In this document: one piece after another, positions 1 to 8,159 of the stretch | Position numbering within the stretch: the first letter of the stretch is position 1 | Layout of the letters: each line of letters opens with the position of its first letter | Source: Streptomyces cinerochromogenes | GTDB taxonomy: Bacteria > Actinomycetota > Actinomycetes > Streptomycetales > Streptomycetaceae | Assembly (NCBI RefSeq): GCF_014648635.1 | Contig: NZ_BMRM01000020.1 | Location: forward strand, 124,001 to 188,000 | Length of the DNA: 64,000 nucleotides | Direction of reading: 5' to 3' | Program-made: the position numbers and the translations under genes | Notes under the pieces: model-generated | The model's database searches: none | Told to the model about the DNA's origin: nothing | Seen by the model: only the letters and a program-made list of their open reading frames with translations

Positions 1-59
1 TCGGGATAGGCGTGCGCGAGGCGCTTGGTGTCCTGGGAAGGGGAAGAAGAGGAGGTCAT
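1..59 (-). CDS. hflX: HflX GTPase, N-terminal fragment cut by the window edge
   Basis: A minus-strand ATG at 59 opens a frame running off the left edge, encoding 19 complete residues that begin MTSSSSPSQDTKRLAHAYP. This N-terminus matches what I remember of streptomycete HflX, a ribosome-associated GTPase that splits stalled or hibernating ribosomes. In S. coelicolor hflX lies next to the same M1 peptidase and rshA, so context agrees. An AAGGA-like ribosome site lies just upstream of the ATG. No GTPase motif falls inside the window, so the identification rests on the N-terminus and synteny only. Confidence 0.62.
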   Translation of the reverse strand, partial: MTSSSSPSQDTKRLAHAYP

Positions 60-235
60 TGGATCCTTACGTCGATGAGATACGTCGATGGGAGTGCCGT
101 TACGGCGTCGGTACGGCGGTCGGTCACCCGGGCCGCACGTGAGGTACAACGCATGAGTACCCCGGGAGATTCCCGTGACCCGTGCGCGTGCCGACCCGTA
201 GATGGTCGCACGGTACGGCCCGTCTCGTCACCGGG

Positions 236-1759
236 TTATCGCCGGACGCGGGGCCCGTCGTCCTGCGTCCGCGGCAGTGGCTTCCAGTCCGGGTGGCCGG
301 GCATCGGCGGGGTCTTCTCGCCGTACAGCCAGGCCTGGAAGAAGCCTCTCAGGTCGCGGCCGGAGACGGCCGCGGCCAGCCGTTCGAAGTCGCTGGTGGT
401 GGCGGTGGCGTCCCGGTGTTCCTGGACCCAGATGCGCTCCAGCCGCTCGAAGGCGGGCGCGCCGATCTCCTGCCGCAGGGCGTAGAGGACGAGTGCGGCG
501 CCGTCGTAGATGTTGGGGCGGAAGATGCTGATCTTCTGGCCGGGGACGGGAGGCTTGGGCAGGGCGGGCGGGCCGCCGGCCTCGCGCCAGCGGTCGGAGG
601 CGCCGTAGGCGGCCTTCATCCGCTCCTCCATGGGCCGGTGCGCGGTCTCGTCGGCGTACAGCGCCTCGTACCAGGTGGCGTGGCCCTCGTTCAGCCAGAC
701 GTCGGACCAGCTGCGCGGGGTGACGCTGTCCCCGAACCACTGGTGGGACAGCTCGTGCACCATGACCGACTCGACGTACCACTTGGGGTAGGCGGGCTCG
801 GTGAACAGGTCCTTCTCGAAGAGCGAGAGGGTCTGTGTCTCCAGTTCGAAGCCGGTGGCGGCCTGTGCCATGAGCACGCCGTAGGTCTCGAAGGGATACC
901 GGCCGACCTTGCTCTCCATCCAGGCGATCTGGTCGGGGGTCTTCGCGAGCCATGGTTCGAGGGCCTTGCGGTCGCTCGCGGGTACGACGTCGCGCAGGGG
1001 GAGCCCGTGCGGGCCCTCGCGGTGCACCACGGCGGAGCGGCCGATGGACACCTGGGCGAGTTCGGTGGCCATGGGGTGCTGGGTGCGGTAGGTCCAGGTG
1101 GTGGTGCGGCCGACCCGGTCGGCTCCGGCGCGCAGGCCGTTGGCGACGGCGGTGTAGTCGTTCGGCGCGGTGATGCGGAAGGTGAACATCGCCTTGTCGG
1201 ACGGGTGGTCGTTGCAGGGGAACACCAGGTGGGCGGCGTCGGCCTGGTTCGCCATGGCGAGGCCGTCGGAGGTGCGCACCCAGCCGCCCTGCTGGTCGTC
1301 GCCGTAGACGGGGTCGCTGGTGTGCCGCACGGTGATCCGGGTCCAGCTGCGCTCGGCCAGGGGGTGCTCGGGGGTGACGACCAGGTCCTCGCCGGCGCGG
1401 GTGAAGCCGGCGGGACGTCCGTCGACCTCGACCGAGCGGACGGTGCCGTACCCGAAGTCGAGGTTGAGCCGCTCCAGGTCGGCCGTGGTCCAGGCGTCGA
1501 TGGTGGTGACGGCCTGCAGCGGCTTGTCGTTGCTGCCGGGATAGGTGAGGGACAGGTCGTACGAGGCGACGTCGTAGCCGGGGTTGCCCAGGTACGGGTA
1601 GAGCCGGTCGCCGACGCCGAGCGGTTCGGCCGGGGCCGCGGCGGCGACGAGGCAGACGGAGACGGCGGAGGCGAGCAGGGCCGCCGTGCGGCGTCGGCGG
1701 AGCGTGCGCCGGACCGCGAGGCGGGAGAGCCGGGGGCGGGGGCGGGGGGTGAGCGGCAT
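236..1759 (-). CDS. Secreted M1-family metallopeptidase (aminopeptidase N-like)
   Basis: The 507-residue protein has an Arg-rich N-terminus and a hydrophobic stretch ending near AAAAPAEP (about residues 26-46), consistent with export by signal peptide. The zinc site is complete: HELSH at about residues 330-334 followed 18 residues later by the third ligand in NEGHATWYE, the HExxH-x18-E pattern of M1 peptidases. The usual GAMEN exopeptidase loop is replaced by a TGFELETQT segment, as in the short actinobacterial subfamily. At about 500 residues it lacks the large C-terminal helical domain of PepN, so it is an N-domain plus catalytic-domain enzyme. It probably trims peptides outside the cell; the substrate cannot be read from sequence. 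The start ATG has no clear ribosome site. It follows rshA on the same strand. Confidence 0.85.
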   Translation of the reverse strand: MPLTPRPRPRLSRLAVRRTLRRRRTAALLASAVSVCLVAAAAPAEPLGVGDRLYPYLGNPGYDVASYDLSLTYPGSNDKPLQAVTTIDAWTTADLERLNLDFGYGTVRSVEVDGRPAGFTRAGEDLVVTPEHPLAERSWTRITVRHTSDPVYGDDQQGGWVRTSDGLAMANQADAAHLVFPCNDHPSDKAMFTFRITAPNDYTAVANGLRAGADRVGRTTTWTYRTQHPMATELAQVSIGRSAVVHREGPHGLPLRDVVPASDRKALEPWLAKTPDQIAWMESKVGRYPFETYGVLMAQAATGFELETQTLSLFEKDLFTEPAYPKWYVESVMVHELSHQWFGDSVTPRSWSDVWLNEGHATWYEALYADETAHRPMEERMKAAYGASDRWREAGGPPALPKPPVPGQKISIFRPNIYDGAALVLYALRQEIGAPAFERLERIWVQEHRDATATTSDFERLAAAVSGRDLRGFFQAWLYGEKTPPMPGHPDWKPLPRTQDDGPRVRR

Positions 1760-1841
1760 GGACCATCGCTACCAGTGCGTGCCCGCTGCCCGGCGGCGAC
1801 GCGCGTCCGGCCCACCCGATCGGGTAAGCCGGACGCCGTCG

Positions 1842-4175
1842 TCAGGAGGCCGGTGCCTGGTGCTGGGCGCGGCTCACGTCGTACACCCCGGGTACGTCCC
1901 GCATGGCGCGCATCAGGGCGGGGAGGTGGGCGGCGTCGGGGAGCTGGAGGGTGTAGGTGTGGCGCACGCGCTGCTGGCTGGGCGGTTCGACGGTGGCGGA
2001 GACGATCTCGGCGCCCTGCAGGGCGATCGCCTCGGTGAGGTCGGCGAGGAGGTGGGGACGGCCGAACGATTCAGCGACCAGGGTGACCCGGCACTCGGCG
2101 GTGTCTCCCCAGCGCACGCCGATCTCCTCGCGCCCCCTGCTCTTCATGTGCGCCACGGCGGCGCACTCCACGCGGTGCACGGTCACCACCCCGCCGCGCA
2201 CCGCGAACCCGGTGATCTCGTCCGGCGGTACGGGCGTACAGCACCCGGCGAGCCGTACGGCGGCGCCGGGCCGGTCCGCGAGGACGTCGGCGCGGCGGGA
2301 GCGGGGGGCGGGCGTGCCGTCCGCGGGAGGCGCGGGCGGGGCACCCGAGGAGAGACCGGGGCGAGCGGCTCCGGCGGGGGCGGCGCGGTGGGCGGCAGCG
2401 GCGGGCTGGGGCTCGGCCAGGTCCCCGTCCGGTGCCGCGGCCGGGCGGGCGGCGTCGGCGGGTGCCGCGGGGGCGCCGTCCGGCCCGTCCGTGTCGGTGC
2501 CGCCGCCGGGGTGGGCGGCGAGCCAGCGCTGGATGGCGATGCGGGCGGCCGGGGTGTGGGCGTGCTCCAGCCACTCGCGGGAGGGCTCGGAGGCCGGGTC
2601 CTGGCCCATCAGGAGCTGGACCGTGTCGCCGTCGCGCAGGACCGTGCTGAGGGTGGCCAGCCTGCCGTTGACGCGGGCGCCGATGCAGGCGTGGGCGTCC
2701 TCGCCGTACTGCGCGTAGGCGGCGTCCACGCAGGTGGCGCCCTCGGGGAGGCCGAGGGCGCCGCCGTCGGGGCGGAAGACGGTGATCTCCCGGTCCTGGG
2801 CGAGGTCCTCACGCAGGGTGGACCAGAAGGTGTCGGGATCGGGGGCGGCCTGCTGCCAGTCGAGGAGGCGGGAGAGCCAGCCGGGGCGGGTCGGGTCGAC
2901 GCGCTCACCGTCGGCGGCGGAGGCGGGGCCGGAAGCGGGGGTGTCGGAGACGGACGGGTCGGACGCGGACGGGTCGAGGGCCGGTGCGTACGGGTTGCCC
3001 AGGGCTACGACGCCGGCCTCGGCCACCTTGTGCATCTGGTGGGTGCGGATGAGGACCTCGACGACCTGGCCGTCGGGACGGGCGACGGCGGTGTGCAGGG
3101 ACTGGTAGAGGTTGAACTTCGGTACGGCGATGAAGTCCTTGAACTCCGAGACCACCGGGGTCATGCAGGTGTGCAGCTCGCCGAGGACGCCGTAGCAGTC
3201 CGCGTCCTCGTTCACCAGCACCAGCAGGCGGCCGAAGTCGGCGCCGCGCAGCTGACCGCGCTTGCGGGCCACGCGGTGCACGGAGACGAAGTGCCGGGGG
3301 CGGATGAGGACTTCGGCGGGGATGCCGGCCTCGCGCAGCACCCCGCGCACCTCGTCGGCGACCTCGGCGAGGGGGTCGCCGGGGCGGGCGGCGTTCTCCG
3401 CGATGAGTTCTCTGGTGTGCTCGTACTCCTCGGGGTGGAGGATGGCGAAGACCAGGTCCTCCAGTTCGGTCTTCAGGGCCTGCACGCCGAGGCGTTCGGC
3501 GAGCGGGATGAGGACGTCACGGGTGACCTTGGCGATCCGCGCCTGTTTCTCGGGGCGCATCACGCCGAGGGTGCGCATGTTGTGCAGGCGGTCGGCGAGT
3601 TTGATCGACATCACGCGCACGTCGTTGCCGGTGGCGACGAGCATTTTGCGGAAGGTCTCCGGCTCGGCGGCGGCTCCGTAGTCGACCTTCTCCAGTTTCG
3701 TGACGCCGTCGACCAGATAACGGACCTCCTCCCCGAACTGTTCCCGCACCTGATCCAGCGTCACCTCGGTGTCCTCGACGGTGTCGTGCAGCAGGGAGGC
3801 CGTCAACGTCGTGGTCTCCGCACCGAGTTCGGCGAGGATCAGGGTGACGGCGAGCGGGTGCGTGATGTACGGCTCGCCGCTCTTGCGCATCTGTCCCCGG
3901 TGCGAGGACTCCGCCAGGACGTAGGCGCGGCGCAGGGGTTCGAGGTCGGCGTCGGGGTGGTGGGCCCGGTGCGCCTCCACGACATGGCCGATCGCGTCGG
4001 GCAGCTTGTCGCGGCCGGCGGGGCCGAGCAGCGCGGCCCGGCCGAGCCGGCGCAGGTCGATCCGGGGCCGGGACTTTCTGCGCACCGCCGCGGGCGCCGC
4101 GGACGCTGTGAGCGCTTGTGGCGTTGGGGGCGCTACCGGGCCAGCGCTCGCAGGGTTCGTGGCCTCCGCACTCAT
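1842..4175 (-). CDS. rshA: RelA/SpoT-family (p)ppGpp synthetase/hydrolase RshA
   Basis: This 777-residue protein has the long RSH layout. An HD hydrolase domain (about residues 65-215) carries HDTVED and KLADRLHN. A synthetase domain (about 225-390) carries FKDFIAVPK, YQSLHT and EVLIRT. A TGS-like segment lies near 420-500 and an ACT-like region at the C-terminus. The hydrolase motif is intact. The synthetase keeps the Asp before the DCY motif and the Glu of EVLIRT, but departs from RelA elsewhere (LLVLV where GVRI is usual). A low-complexity Ala/Pro stretch of about 90 residues lies between TGS and ACT. The ATG at 4175 is chosen because GGAGG sits 5 nt upstream; a GTG two codons earlier would overlap that site. 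S. coelicolor has two long RSH proteins; this one, next to dapF and hflX, corresponds to RshA rather than RelA. Confidence 0.88.
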   Translation of the reverse strand: MSAEATNPASAGPVAPPTPQALTASAAPAAVRRKSRPRIDLRRLGRAALLGPAGRDKLPDAIGHVVEAHRAHHPDADLEPLRRAYVLAESSHRGQMRKSGEPYITHPLAVTLILAELGAETTTLTASLLHDTVEDTEVTLDQVREQFGEEVRYLVDGVTKLEKVDYGAAAEPETFRKMLVATGNDVRVMSIKLADRLHNMRTLGVMRPEKQARIAKVTRDVLIPLAERLGVQALKTELEDLVFAILHPEEYEHTRELIAENAARPGDPLAEVADEVRGVLREAGIPAEVLIRPRHFVSVHRVARKRGQLRGADFGRLLVLVNEDADCYGVLGELHTCMTPVVSEFKDFIAVPKFNLYQSLHTAVARPDGQVVEVLIRTHQMHKVAEAGVVALGNPYAPALDPSASDPSVSDTPASGPASAADGERVDPTRPGWLSRLLDWQQAAPDPDTFWSTLREDLAQDREITVFRPDGGALGLPEGATCVDAAYAQYGEDAHACIGARVNGRLATLSTVLRDGDTVQLLMGQDPASEPSREWLEHAHTPAARIAIQRWLAAHPGGGTDTDGPDGAPAAPADAARPAAAPDGDLAEPQPAAAAHRAAPAGAARPGLSSGAPPAPPADGTPAPRSRRADVLADRPGAAVRLAGCCTPVPPDEITGFAVRGGVVTVHRVECAAVAHMKSRGREEIGVRWGDTAECRVTLVAESFGRPHLLADLTEAIALQGAEIVSATVEPPSQQRVRHTYTLQLPDAAHLPALMRAMRDVPGVYDVSRAQHQAPAS

Positions 4176-4360
4176 GGGCACCTCCGGCTCGTGGACCGGC
4201 GGACGGAGCTCCAGGGCGTACGCGGCTCAGGGTTGGCGACGTTCCCCCGTCCGTGCCGGTGCTTGATGCTATCGAGCCCACCACGCGCGGCCGACCGCCT
4301 CTCGCCGAGCGTGAAGCGGATCACCCGTTCGAGCGATGGAAACGAGGTTTAGATTTTCGG

Positions 4361-5230
4361 TCAGCCGACAGCGTGAGCGAGCCACTCCCCCTCGATCTCG
4401 CCCTCGGCGACGATCACGGCGGGTCCGGTCATCTCGATCTCGCCGTCGGGGCGCTCGGTGATGACGAGGCGCCCGCCGGGCACGTCCACGGTGTACGTCG
4501 CCGGGGTGCCGGTGACGGCCGGGTCGGTGCCGTCGCGCCGGGCGGTGGCCACGGCGACGGCGCAGGCGCCCGTGCCGCACGAACGGGTCTCGCCGGAGCC
4601 GCGTTCGTGCACGCGCATGGCGACGTGACGGGGGCCGCGGTCCACGACGAACTCGACGTTCACCCCGTCCGGGTAGGCGGTCGCCGGGCTGACCGGCGGC
4701 GCGGTGTACAGGTCGCCCGCGTGCGCCAGGTCGGCGACGAAGGCCACCGCGTGCGGATTGCCCATGTTCACGTTGCGCGCGGGCCAGCTGCGCCCGCCGA
4801 CGGTCACCGTGACGTCGCCCTCGGGGAGGCGGGCGCGGCCCATGCCGACGGTGACGTCACCGTCCTTCGCGATGTGGACGGTCCTCACGCCCGCGCGCGT
4901 GGCGATCGTGAGGTCTCCTTCGGCCACGTGCCCGGCGTGCTGGAGGTAGCGCGCGAACACACGGACGCCGTTGCCGCACATCTCGGCGACCGAGCCGTCG
5001 CCGTTGCGGTAGTCCATGAACCACTCGGCCTCGGCGGCCATCTCCCGGGCCTCCGGGTGCGCCGCGGACCGTACGACGTGCAGCACACCGTCGCCTCCGA
5101 TGCCCGCCCGGCGGTCGCACAGGGCGGCGACGGCGGCCGGGGACAGGTCGAGGGCGTTCTCGGGGTCCGGGACGATCACGAAGTCGTTCTCGGTGCCGTG
5201 GCCCTTGAGGAAGGCGATCCGTGTGCTCAT
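4361..5230 (-). CDS. dapF: Diaminopimelate epimerase DapF
   Basis: DapF converts LL- to meso-diaminopimelate for lysine and peptidoglycan synthesis in the cytoplasm. The 289-residue product has both catalytic cysteines: MCGNGVR near residue 83 and SCGTGACA near residue 225. It begins MSTRIAFLKGHGTENDF, the typical N-terminus. The reading frame extends 20 codons further upstream, but that part is not family-like. The ATG at 5230 has a TACGAT -10 box ending 6 nt before it, so the mRNA is probably leaderless; the GAGGA touching the ATG is too close to act as a normal ribosome site. It lies between rshA and a membrane-protein gene, all on the minus strand. Confidence 0.93.
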   Translation of the reverse strand: MSTRIAFLKGHGTENDFVIVPDPENALDLSPAAVAALCDRRAGIGGDGVLHVVRSAAHPEAREMAAEAEWFMDYRNGDGSVAEMCGNGVRVFARYLQHAGHVAEGDLTIATRAGVRTVHIAKDGDVTVGMGRARLPEGDVTVTVGGRSWPARNVNMGNPHAVAFVADLAHAGDLYTAPPVSPATAYPDGVNVEFVVDRGPRHVAMRVHERGSGETRSCGTGACAVAVATARRDGTDPAVTGTPATYTVDVPGGRLVITERPDGEIEMTGPAVIVAEGEIEGEWLAHAVG

Positions 5231-5236
5231 TCCTCG

Positions 5237-5242
5237 ATCGTA
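5237..5242 (-). promoter_or_regulatory. -10 box for leaderless dapF
   Basis: On the minus strand TACGAT ends 6 nt before the dapF ATG. A start point 6-7 nt downstream of a TANNNT box would coincide with the A of ATG. No convincing -35 element is visible. Inference from spacing only. Confidence 0.45.
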
Positions 5243-5325
5243 CGGGGTGGGTACGACCGTGCCGCCCCGGCGGGGTCTGGCCACCTGCACGTCCCGGCAG
5301 GTCCAGCAGCGCCGTGCCTGTGCTG

Positions 5326-5380
<55 letters not shown>

Positions 5381-5389
5381 TGCCAGGGC

Positions 5390-6100
5390 CTAGCGGAGCC
5401 GGGCCACGCGCCACACCGCGAGGACGACCACCACGATCACGAGGAGTACGTACCCGAGGACGACCCGCCAGTCCGGCCGGCGGCCGGAGCCGCGCGGGGG
5501 GAAGCCGGGCCAGGTGTAGCCCACCCGGCGGGCGGCCATCATGCCCCAGCCGGCCGCGCAGGAGCAGATCAGCAGGCCGAGCATGGCGATGACCGCGCCG
5601 CTGTCGCCGAAGTCGAAGGCGAGCGGGAAGGCGAACATCAGGGAGCCGACGGCGGCCAGGCCGACGATGGGGGCGAGCTGCCAGATGCGCAGCCGGCGCT
5701 GCGGACGCAGCTCGACCTCGACCTCCGGACCGCCCGGGTACATCTCCTCCGGCTCCGGCCCGTCGTCGGTCACCCCGTCCGGGGTGTCGTCGGGACCGTC
5801 GTCGGCGAGACGGTTCTCGGTCAGACGGTCCTCGGTCAGACGGTCCTCGGTCAGGGGACTCCCGGACAGAGGGTCGCCGAACAGGTCGTCGGACGGGCTG
5901 TCGTCGGACGGAAGGTCGTCGGGCAGGCGGCCCGCGGCCCGGGGGACGCCGGACGGAGAACCGCCGGACAGGGGGTCGTCGAGCAGGTCCTTCCGCTGTG
6001 AGCGGTCCTCGTCGGGACGCGGCTCGTCACGGCACGGTCCGTCACCCTCGGTGGTGAGGTGCTCGGCATCCGGTGCGGTGTTGCGAGGGCCGGCCTCCAT
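5390..6100 (-). CDS. Membrane protein with acidic repetitive N-terminal half, function unknown
   Basis: The 236-residue protein has two halves. Residues 1-125 are acidic and repetitive, with consecutive five-residue repeats (LTEDR, LTEDR, LTENR) and DDLPSDDSPSDD. Residues 130-236 hold three membrane segments: IWQLAPIVGLAAVGSLMFAF, a second around SGAVIAMLGLLICSCAAGWG, and a third near the C-terminus in VVLGYVLLVIVVVVLAVW. The acidic half is probably disordered and cytoplasmic. The ATG at 6100 is preferred because GGGAGG lies 10 nt upstream; a TTG further up has no ribosome site. Two 15-bp coding minisatellites (5811-5855 and 5886-5930) build the acidic half. Its place between miaA and dapF is conserved in Streptomyces; no function is known to me. 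Confidence 0.75.
   Translation of the reverse strand: MEAGPRNTAPDAEHLTTEGDGPCRDEPRPDEDRSQRKDLLDDPLSGGSPSGVPRAAGRLPDDLPSDDSPSDDLFGDPLSGSPLTEDRLTEDRLTENRLADDGPDDTPDGVTDDGPEPEEMYPGGPEVEVELRPQRRLRIWQLAPIVGLAAVGSLMFAFPLAFDFGDSGAVIAMLGLLICSCAAGWGMMAARRVGYTWPGFPPRGSGRRPDWRVVLGYVLLVIVVVVLAVWRVARLR
5811..5930. repeat. Two in-frame 15-bp tandem repeats inside a coding region
   Basis: Three units of 15 bp (CGGTCCTCGGTCAGA type) occupy 5811-5855. Three further degenerate 15-bp units starting GTCGTCGGACGG occupy 5886-5930. Both stay in frame and encode repeated LTEDR and PSDD-type pentapeptides in the acidic half of the membrane protein. Confidence 0.85.
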
Positions 6101-6207
6101 CGCCACGCGCCCTCCCAACTAGGCTCCACTTGGTCGATCGAAGCTCGATGATGGCACGGCGCCGAAGGCCGAGATGACCGGCGGCGCATCCCGATGCCAT
6201 GACGTGA

Positions 6208-7146
6208 TCAGGCTGTAACCGGTCGTTCGACCAACGCCAGGGCCTGCTGCGGAAGTTCCCCGCGGTCCGCCGCGGCCCCACTCAACCAGTGCACCCGCGG
6301 ATCGCGCCTGAACCACGAATCCTGACGGCGCGCGAAGCGCTTGGTGGCACGGACGGTCTCGGCCCGCGCCTCCGCTTCGGTGCACTCCCCGGCGAGCGCC
6401 GCGAGCACCTGCTGGTAGCCGAGCGCGCGCGAGGCCGTGCGCCCCTCGCGCAGTCCCTGCGCCTCCAGTGCGCGCACCTCGTCCACGAGGCCCGCCTCCC
6501 ACATGCGGTCGACGCGCCGCGCGATGCGCTCGTCCAGCTCCGGCCGGGCCACGTCGACACCGATCTGGACGGTGTCGTAGACCGAGTCGTGACCGGGCAG
6601 GTTGGCCGTGAAGGGCTGGCCGGTGATCTCGATCACTTCGAGCGCGCGGACGATACGGCGGCCGTTGCTCGGCAGGATGGCGCGGGCGGCCTCGGGATCG
6701 GCGGCGGCCAGCCGGGCGTGCAGCGCGCCCGAGCCGCGCAGCGCCAGCTCCTCCTCCAGCCGGGCCCGGACCTCCGGGTCGGTGCCGGGGAACTCCAGGT
6801 TGTCGACGGCACCGCGGATGTACAGGCCGGAGCCGCCGACGAGGACCGGCCAGCGGCCCTCGGCGAGCAGTGCGTCGATCCGCGCGCGGGCCAGCTTCTG
6901 GTACTCGGCGACCGAGGCGGCGACCGTCACGTCCCAGATGTCCAGCAGGTGGTGCGGGACGCCGCCGCGCTCCTCGGGTGTCAGCTTGGCTGTACCGATG
7001 TCCATCCCTCGGTACAGCTGCATGGAGTCGGCGTTGACGACCTCGCCGCCGAGTTGCTGGGCCAGGAAGACACCGAGATCGGACTTTCCGGCCGCGGTGG
7101 GTCCGACGACGGCGATGACGCGGGGGGCGGGGAGTGCACTGCTCAC
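6208..7146 (-). CDS. miaA: tRNA dimethylallyltransferase MiaA
   Basis: MiaA transfers the dimethylallyl group from DMAPP to N6 of A37 in tRNAs reading UNN codons, making i6A, which MiaB (9220-10749) then methylthiolates. The 312-residue product shows the P-loop GPTAAGKSDL at residues 14-23, the DSMQLYRGMDIGTAK substrate loop, GGSGLYIRG, and a C-terminal RRQDSWFRRD that matches family members. The frame stays open far upstream. The GTG at 7146 is chosen because the protein then starts just before the P-loop strand, as in relatives. Its only ribosome-like site (GGGAGG) lies an unusual 17 nt upstream. Confidence 0.93.
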   Translation of the reverse strand: MSSALPAPRVIAVVGPTAAGKSDLGVFLAQQLGGEVVNADSMQLYRGMDIGTAKLTPEERGGVPHHLLDIWDVTVAASVAEYQKLARARIDALLAEGRWPVLVGGSGLYIRGAVDNLEFPGTDPEVRARLEEELALRGSGALHARLAAADPEAARAILPSNGRRIVRALEVIEITGQPFTANLPGHDSVYDTVQIGVDVARPELDERIARRVDRMWEAGLVDEVRALEAQGLREGRTASRALGYQQVLAALAGECTEAEARAETVRATKRFARRQDSWFRRDPRVHWLSGAAADRGELPQQALALVERPVTA

Positions 7147-7329
7147 GGCACCAGTCTCGCAAACCTCCCGGTGAGGTCTCGAACGAGTTACGTGACGGTG
7201 CGTCTCGCAGGTCGTTGCCCGTGGCGAGGTACCGCCCTCCGGGGTGCCGGAGGCGGTGGCCCGGGCGGCGCAACCGTACGCACCGGGCGAAGCGGGAATT
7301 CGCCCGCACGAGTACCGTATGGAGTGGAT

Positions 7330-7626
7330 ATGGGCGTGTTTGCACGGCTTCTCGGCAGGTCGAAGGCGACTCCGGAGGCGTCGGACGCACCGGCGAACAC
7401 CGGCTCGGAGCCGGAGGGAGCCGAGGCGGGGCAGGCCGAGGTGACGGTGTCGGCGAGTGAGGCCGGGCCGGCGGAGGCCGAGGAGGCGACCGGGGACGGG
7501 CACGGGGACGTGGCCGTGCGGTCGGACTCCGGTGCGGACGACGCGTCCGAGAGTGCCGGGATCCCCCGGCAGCAGTCCGCCGAGGAGGCCGCCGACAGGG
7601 AGGCCGGTGAGGGCGCCCGCAGATAA
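7330..7626 (+). CDS. Small acidic protein, function unknown
   Basis: A 98-residue protein beginning MGVFARLLGRSKATPEAS and continuing as an Ala/Glu/Asp/Gly-rich, apparently unstructured chain. Only the first dozen residues look structured, as a short amphipathic helix that could touch a membrane or partner. It is divergent from miaA and is followed 24 bp later on the same strand by the MT0933-antitoxin-like gene, so the two are probably cotranscribed. Similar proteins in Streptomyces carry vague 'gliding motility' labels, for which I see no support. No ribosome site stronger than GGAG near 7321 is seen. Confidence 0.6.
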   Translation: MGVFARLLGRSKATPEASDAPANTGSEPEGAEAGQAEVTVSASEAGPAEAEEATGDGHGDVAVRSDSGADDASESAGIPRQQSAEEAADREAGEGARR

Positions 7627-7650
7627 CTGTCCCGCGAGGGAAGGTGGACC

Positions 7651-7938
7651 ATGGGTCTGATGGACAACATGAAGGCCAAGCTGGGCCCGGCCAAGGACAA
7701 GGTGTCGGACCTCGCGCGGCAGCATGGGGACAAGGTCCAGCACGGGATCGACAAGGCCGCGAAGGCCGTCGACGAGCGGACCAAACACAAGTACAGCGAC
7801 AAGATCCAGGCGGGCACGGGCAGGGCCAAGGAGGCGATGGACCGCCTCGCGCACAAGGGCGGCCCGGAGGCGGCGCCCCACACCCCCACGACCCCGACCC
7901 GCCCGGCCTCTCCGGAGGGCCCACCGCCGGCGTCCTGA
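7651..7938 (+). CDS. MT0933-like antitoxin family protein
   Basis: A 95-residue Lys/Asp/Ala-rich helical protein with the family pattern: a short start (MGLMDNMKAKLGPAKDKVSD), a GDKVQHGIDKAAKAVDERT segment, then KYSDKIQAGTGRAKEAMDRL, and a disordered Pro/Ala tail. This resembles the Rv0909/MT0933 antitoxin family, which in mycobacteria is sometimes paired with a toxin. Here no toxin is adjacent; the upstream partner is the acidic 98-residue protein. GGAAGG lies 7-8 nt before the ATG. A strong inverted repeat at 8056-8096 ends the transcript. Assignment is by motif memory; a generic stress-type helical protein is the alternative. Confidence 0.65.
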   Translation: MGLMDNMKAKLGPAKDKVSDLARQHGDKVQHGIDKAAKAVDERTKHKYSDKIQAGTGRAKEAMDRLAHKGGPEAAPHTPTTPTRPASPEGPPPAS

Positions 7939-7980
7939 GGAGTCCGCCACCGGTAGGCGTCCTCGTGACGGTGCGACCGG

Positions 7981-8060
7981 CCACCGTCGTGGTGGCCACG
8001 CGAACCGGCGACTGTCTGGTGACCACGCGACGAGCCACCGTCTCCTGGTGACCACGCGAC
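7981..8060. repeat. Degenerate ~29-bp repeats between convergent genes
   Basis: A 16-bp word, CTGGTGACCACGCGAC, occurs exactly at 8016-8031 and 8045-8060, and a variant (TGGTGGCCACGCGA) at about 7990. Each is accompanied by a CCACCGTC word, suggesting a degenerate tandem array that runs into the hairpin at 8056. Confidence 0.6.
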
Positions 8061-8096
8061 CGGGGCGTCCCGTGAACCACGGGACGCCCCGGTCGC
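8056..8096. terminator. Bidirectional terminator hairpin
   Basis: A perfect 19-bp inverted repeat (8056-8074 with 8078-8096) with a 3-nt loop, AAC, lies between the plus-strand antitoxin-like gene and the minus-strand LigB-like gene. There is no T-run, as is usual in high-GC hosts. It can serve both converging transcripts. Confidence 0.75.
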
Positions 8097-8159
8097 TGTT
8101 CGGGGCCCGGGCCCGGGGAGCCCTGTGCGGGCAAGCGGCGGCCCCGGAGTCCTCCGGGG

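Noticed and set aside
1842..4175. Loss of (p)ppGpp synthetase activity in RshA because NGYQS reads NLYQS
   Set aside because: From memory the mycobacterial Rel protein also lacks Gly at this position (GVYQS) and is active, so the change is not evidence of inactivity.
1686..4352. A plus-strand 888-codon frame opposite rshA
   Set aside because: Low-complexity Gly/Val/Arg translation with no recognisable domain; rshA on the other strand has complete HD and synthetase motifs.
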